Below, piece by piece: positions 5,512-5,551 of a stretch of 5,551 nt of DNA (its first letter is position 1; every line of letters starts with the position of its first letter). The stretch is from NCBI GenBank assembly GCA_003132865.1, contig PKYZ01000461.1:1-5551 (forward strand), read 5' to 3'. The position numbers and the translations under genes are program-made. This stretch comes from Bryobacterales bacterium. GTDB lineage: Bacteria > Acidobacteriota > Terriglobia > Bryobacterales > Bryobacteraceae. A model generated the notes under the pieces. It was given only the letters and a program-made list of their open reading frames with translations, was not told where the DNA came from and made no database searches.

Positions 5512-5551
5512 GGGGTAGATGTCGCTAGGCGCGAAGAGCGGGACTGGGAGT

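Noticed and set aside
5519..5551. ATG at 5519 after GGGGG, open to the window end (MSLGAKSGTGS)
   Set aside because: Only 11 codons are visible and the G-run is too close to the ATG for a convincing ribosome site. A downstream gene is possible but not supportable.
1..5551. CRISPR arrays, tRNA and rRNA genes
   Set aside because: No regularly spaced repeats, no cloverleaf with a T-arm consensus and no rRNA-like conserved segments were seen on either strand.

Overview
The window reads as a GC-rich bacterial chromosomal segment in which one intact gene follows about 4.2 kb of mobile-element debris and decayed genes. A three-domain secreted RidA-like protein, a DUF3489-type N-terminus and a GYD-domain remnant together recall soil Acidobacteriota (Solibacter/Bryobacter-like). 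That placement is inference from family memory and is not proven here.

Layout. (1) 2-70 (+): the last readable part of an IS4-family transposase, cut off inside its Y-R-E-K signature. (2) About 71-2366 (-): a large serine recombinase cassette. It holds a small accessory gene (2314-2140) overlapping a 684-codon recombinase (2159-106), each with a strong Shine-Dalgarno. Each gene carries one single-base frameshift, and the recombinase break separates the catalytic-serine segment from the rest of the protein. (3) 2364-2681 (-): the N-terminal third of an ISAzo13-family transposase, cut where the cassette begins. (4) 2724-2864 (-): the first 46 codons of a DUF3489-like protein, apparently interrupted at the ISAzo13 end. 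(5) 3046-3510 (+): a cysteine-rich zinc-ribbon protein with an in-frame TAA in the middle of a ribbon. (6) 3511-3890: no gene recognised. It holds a weak terminator-like hairpin, one copy of a 22-bp direct repeat (the other is at 3000-3021) and a 19-bp near-perfect palindrome. (7) 3891-4036 (+) and 4031-4209 (-): a GYD-domain remnant and a frameshifted helix-turn-helix remnant that meet head to head at a GGCGCC. (8) 4291-5511 (+): an intact, exported, three-domain RidA/YjgF-family protein.

The genes before 4291 do not appear to work together. They look like successive insertions: ISAzo13 into the DUF3489 gene, then the recombinase cassette into or beside IS4 and ISAzo13, followed by deletion and point decay. 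No clearly new biological system is present. The most distinctive items are the cassette with its coupled accessory gene, the chimeric IS flanks, the nonsense-split zinc ribbon and the triple RidA protein.
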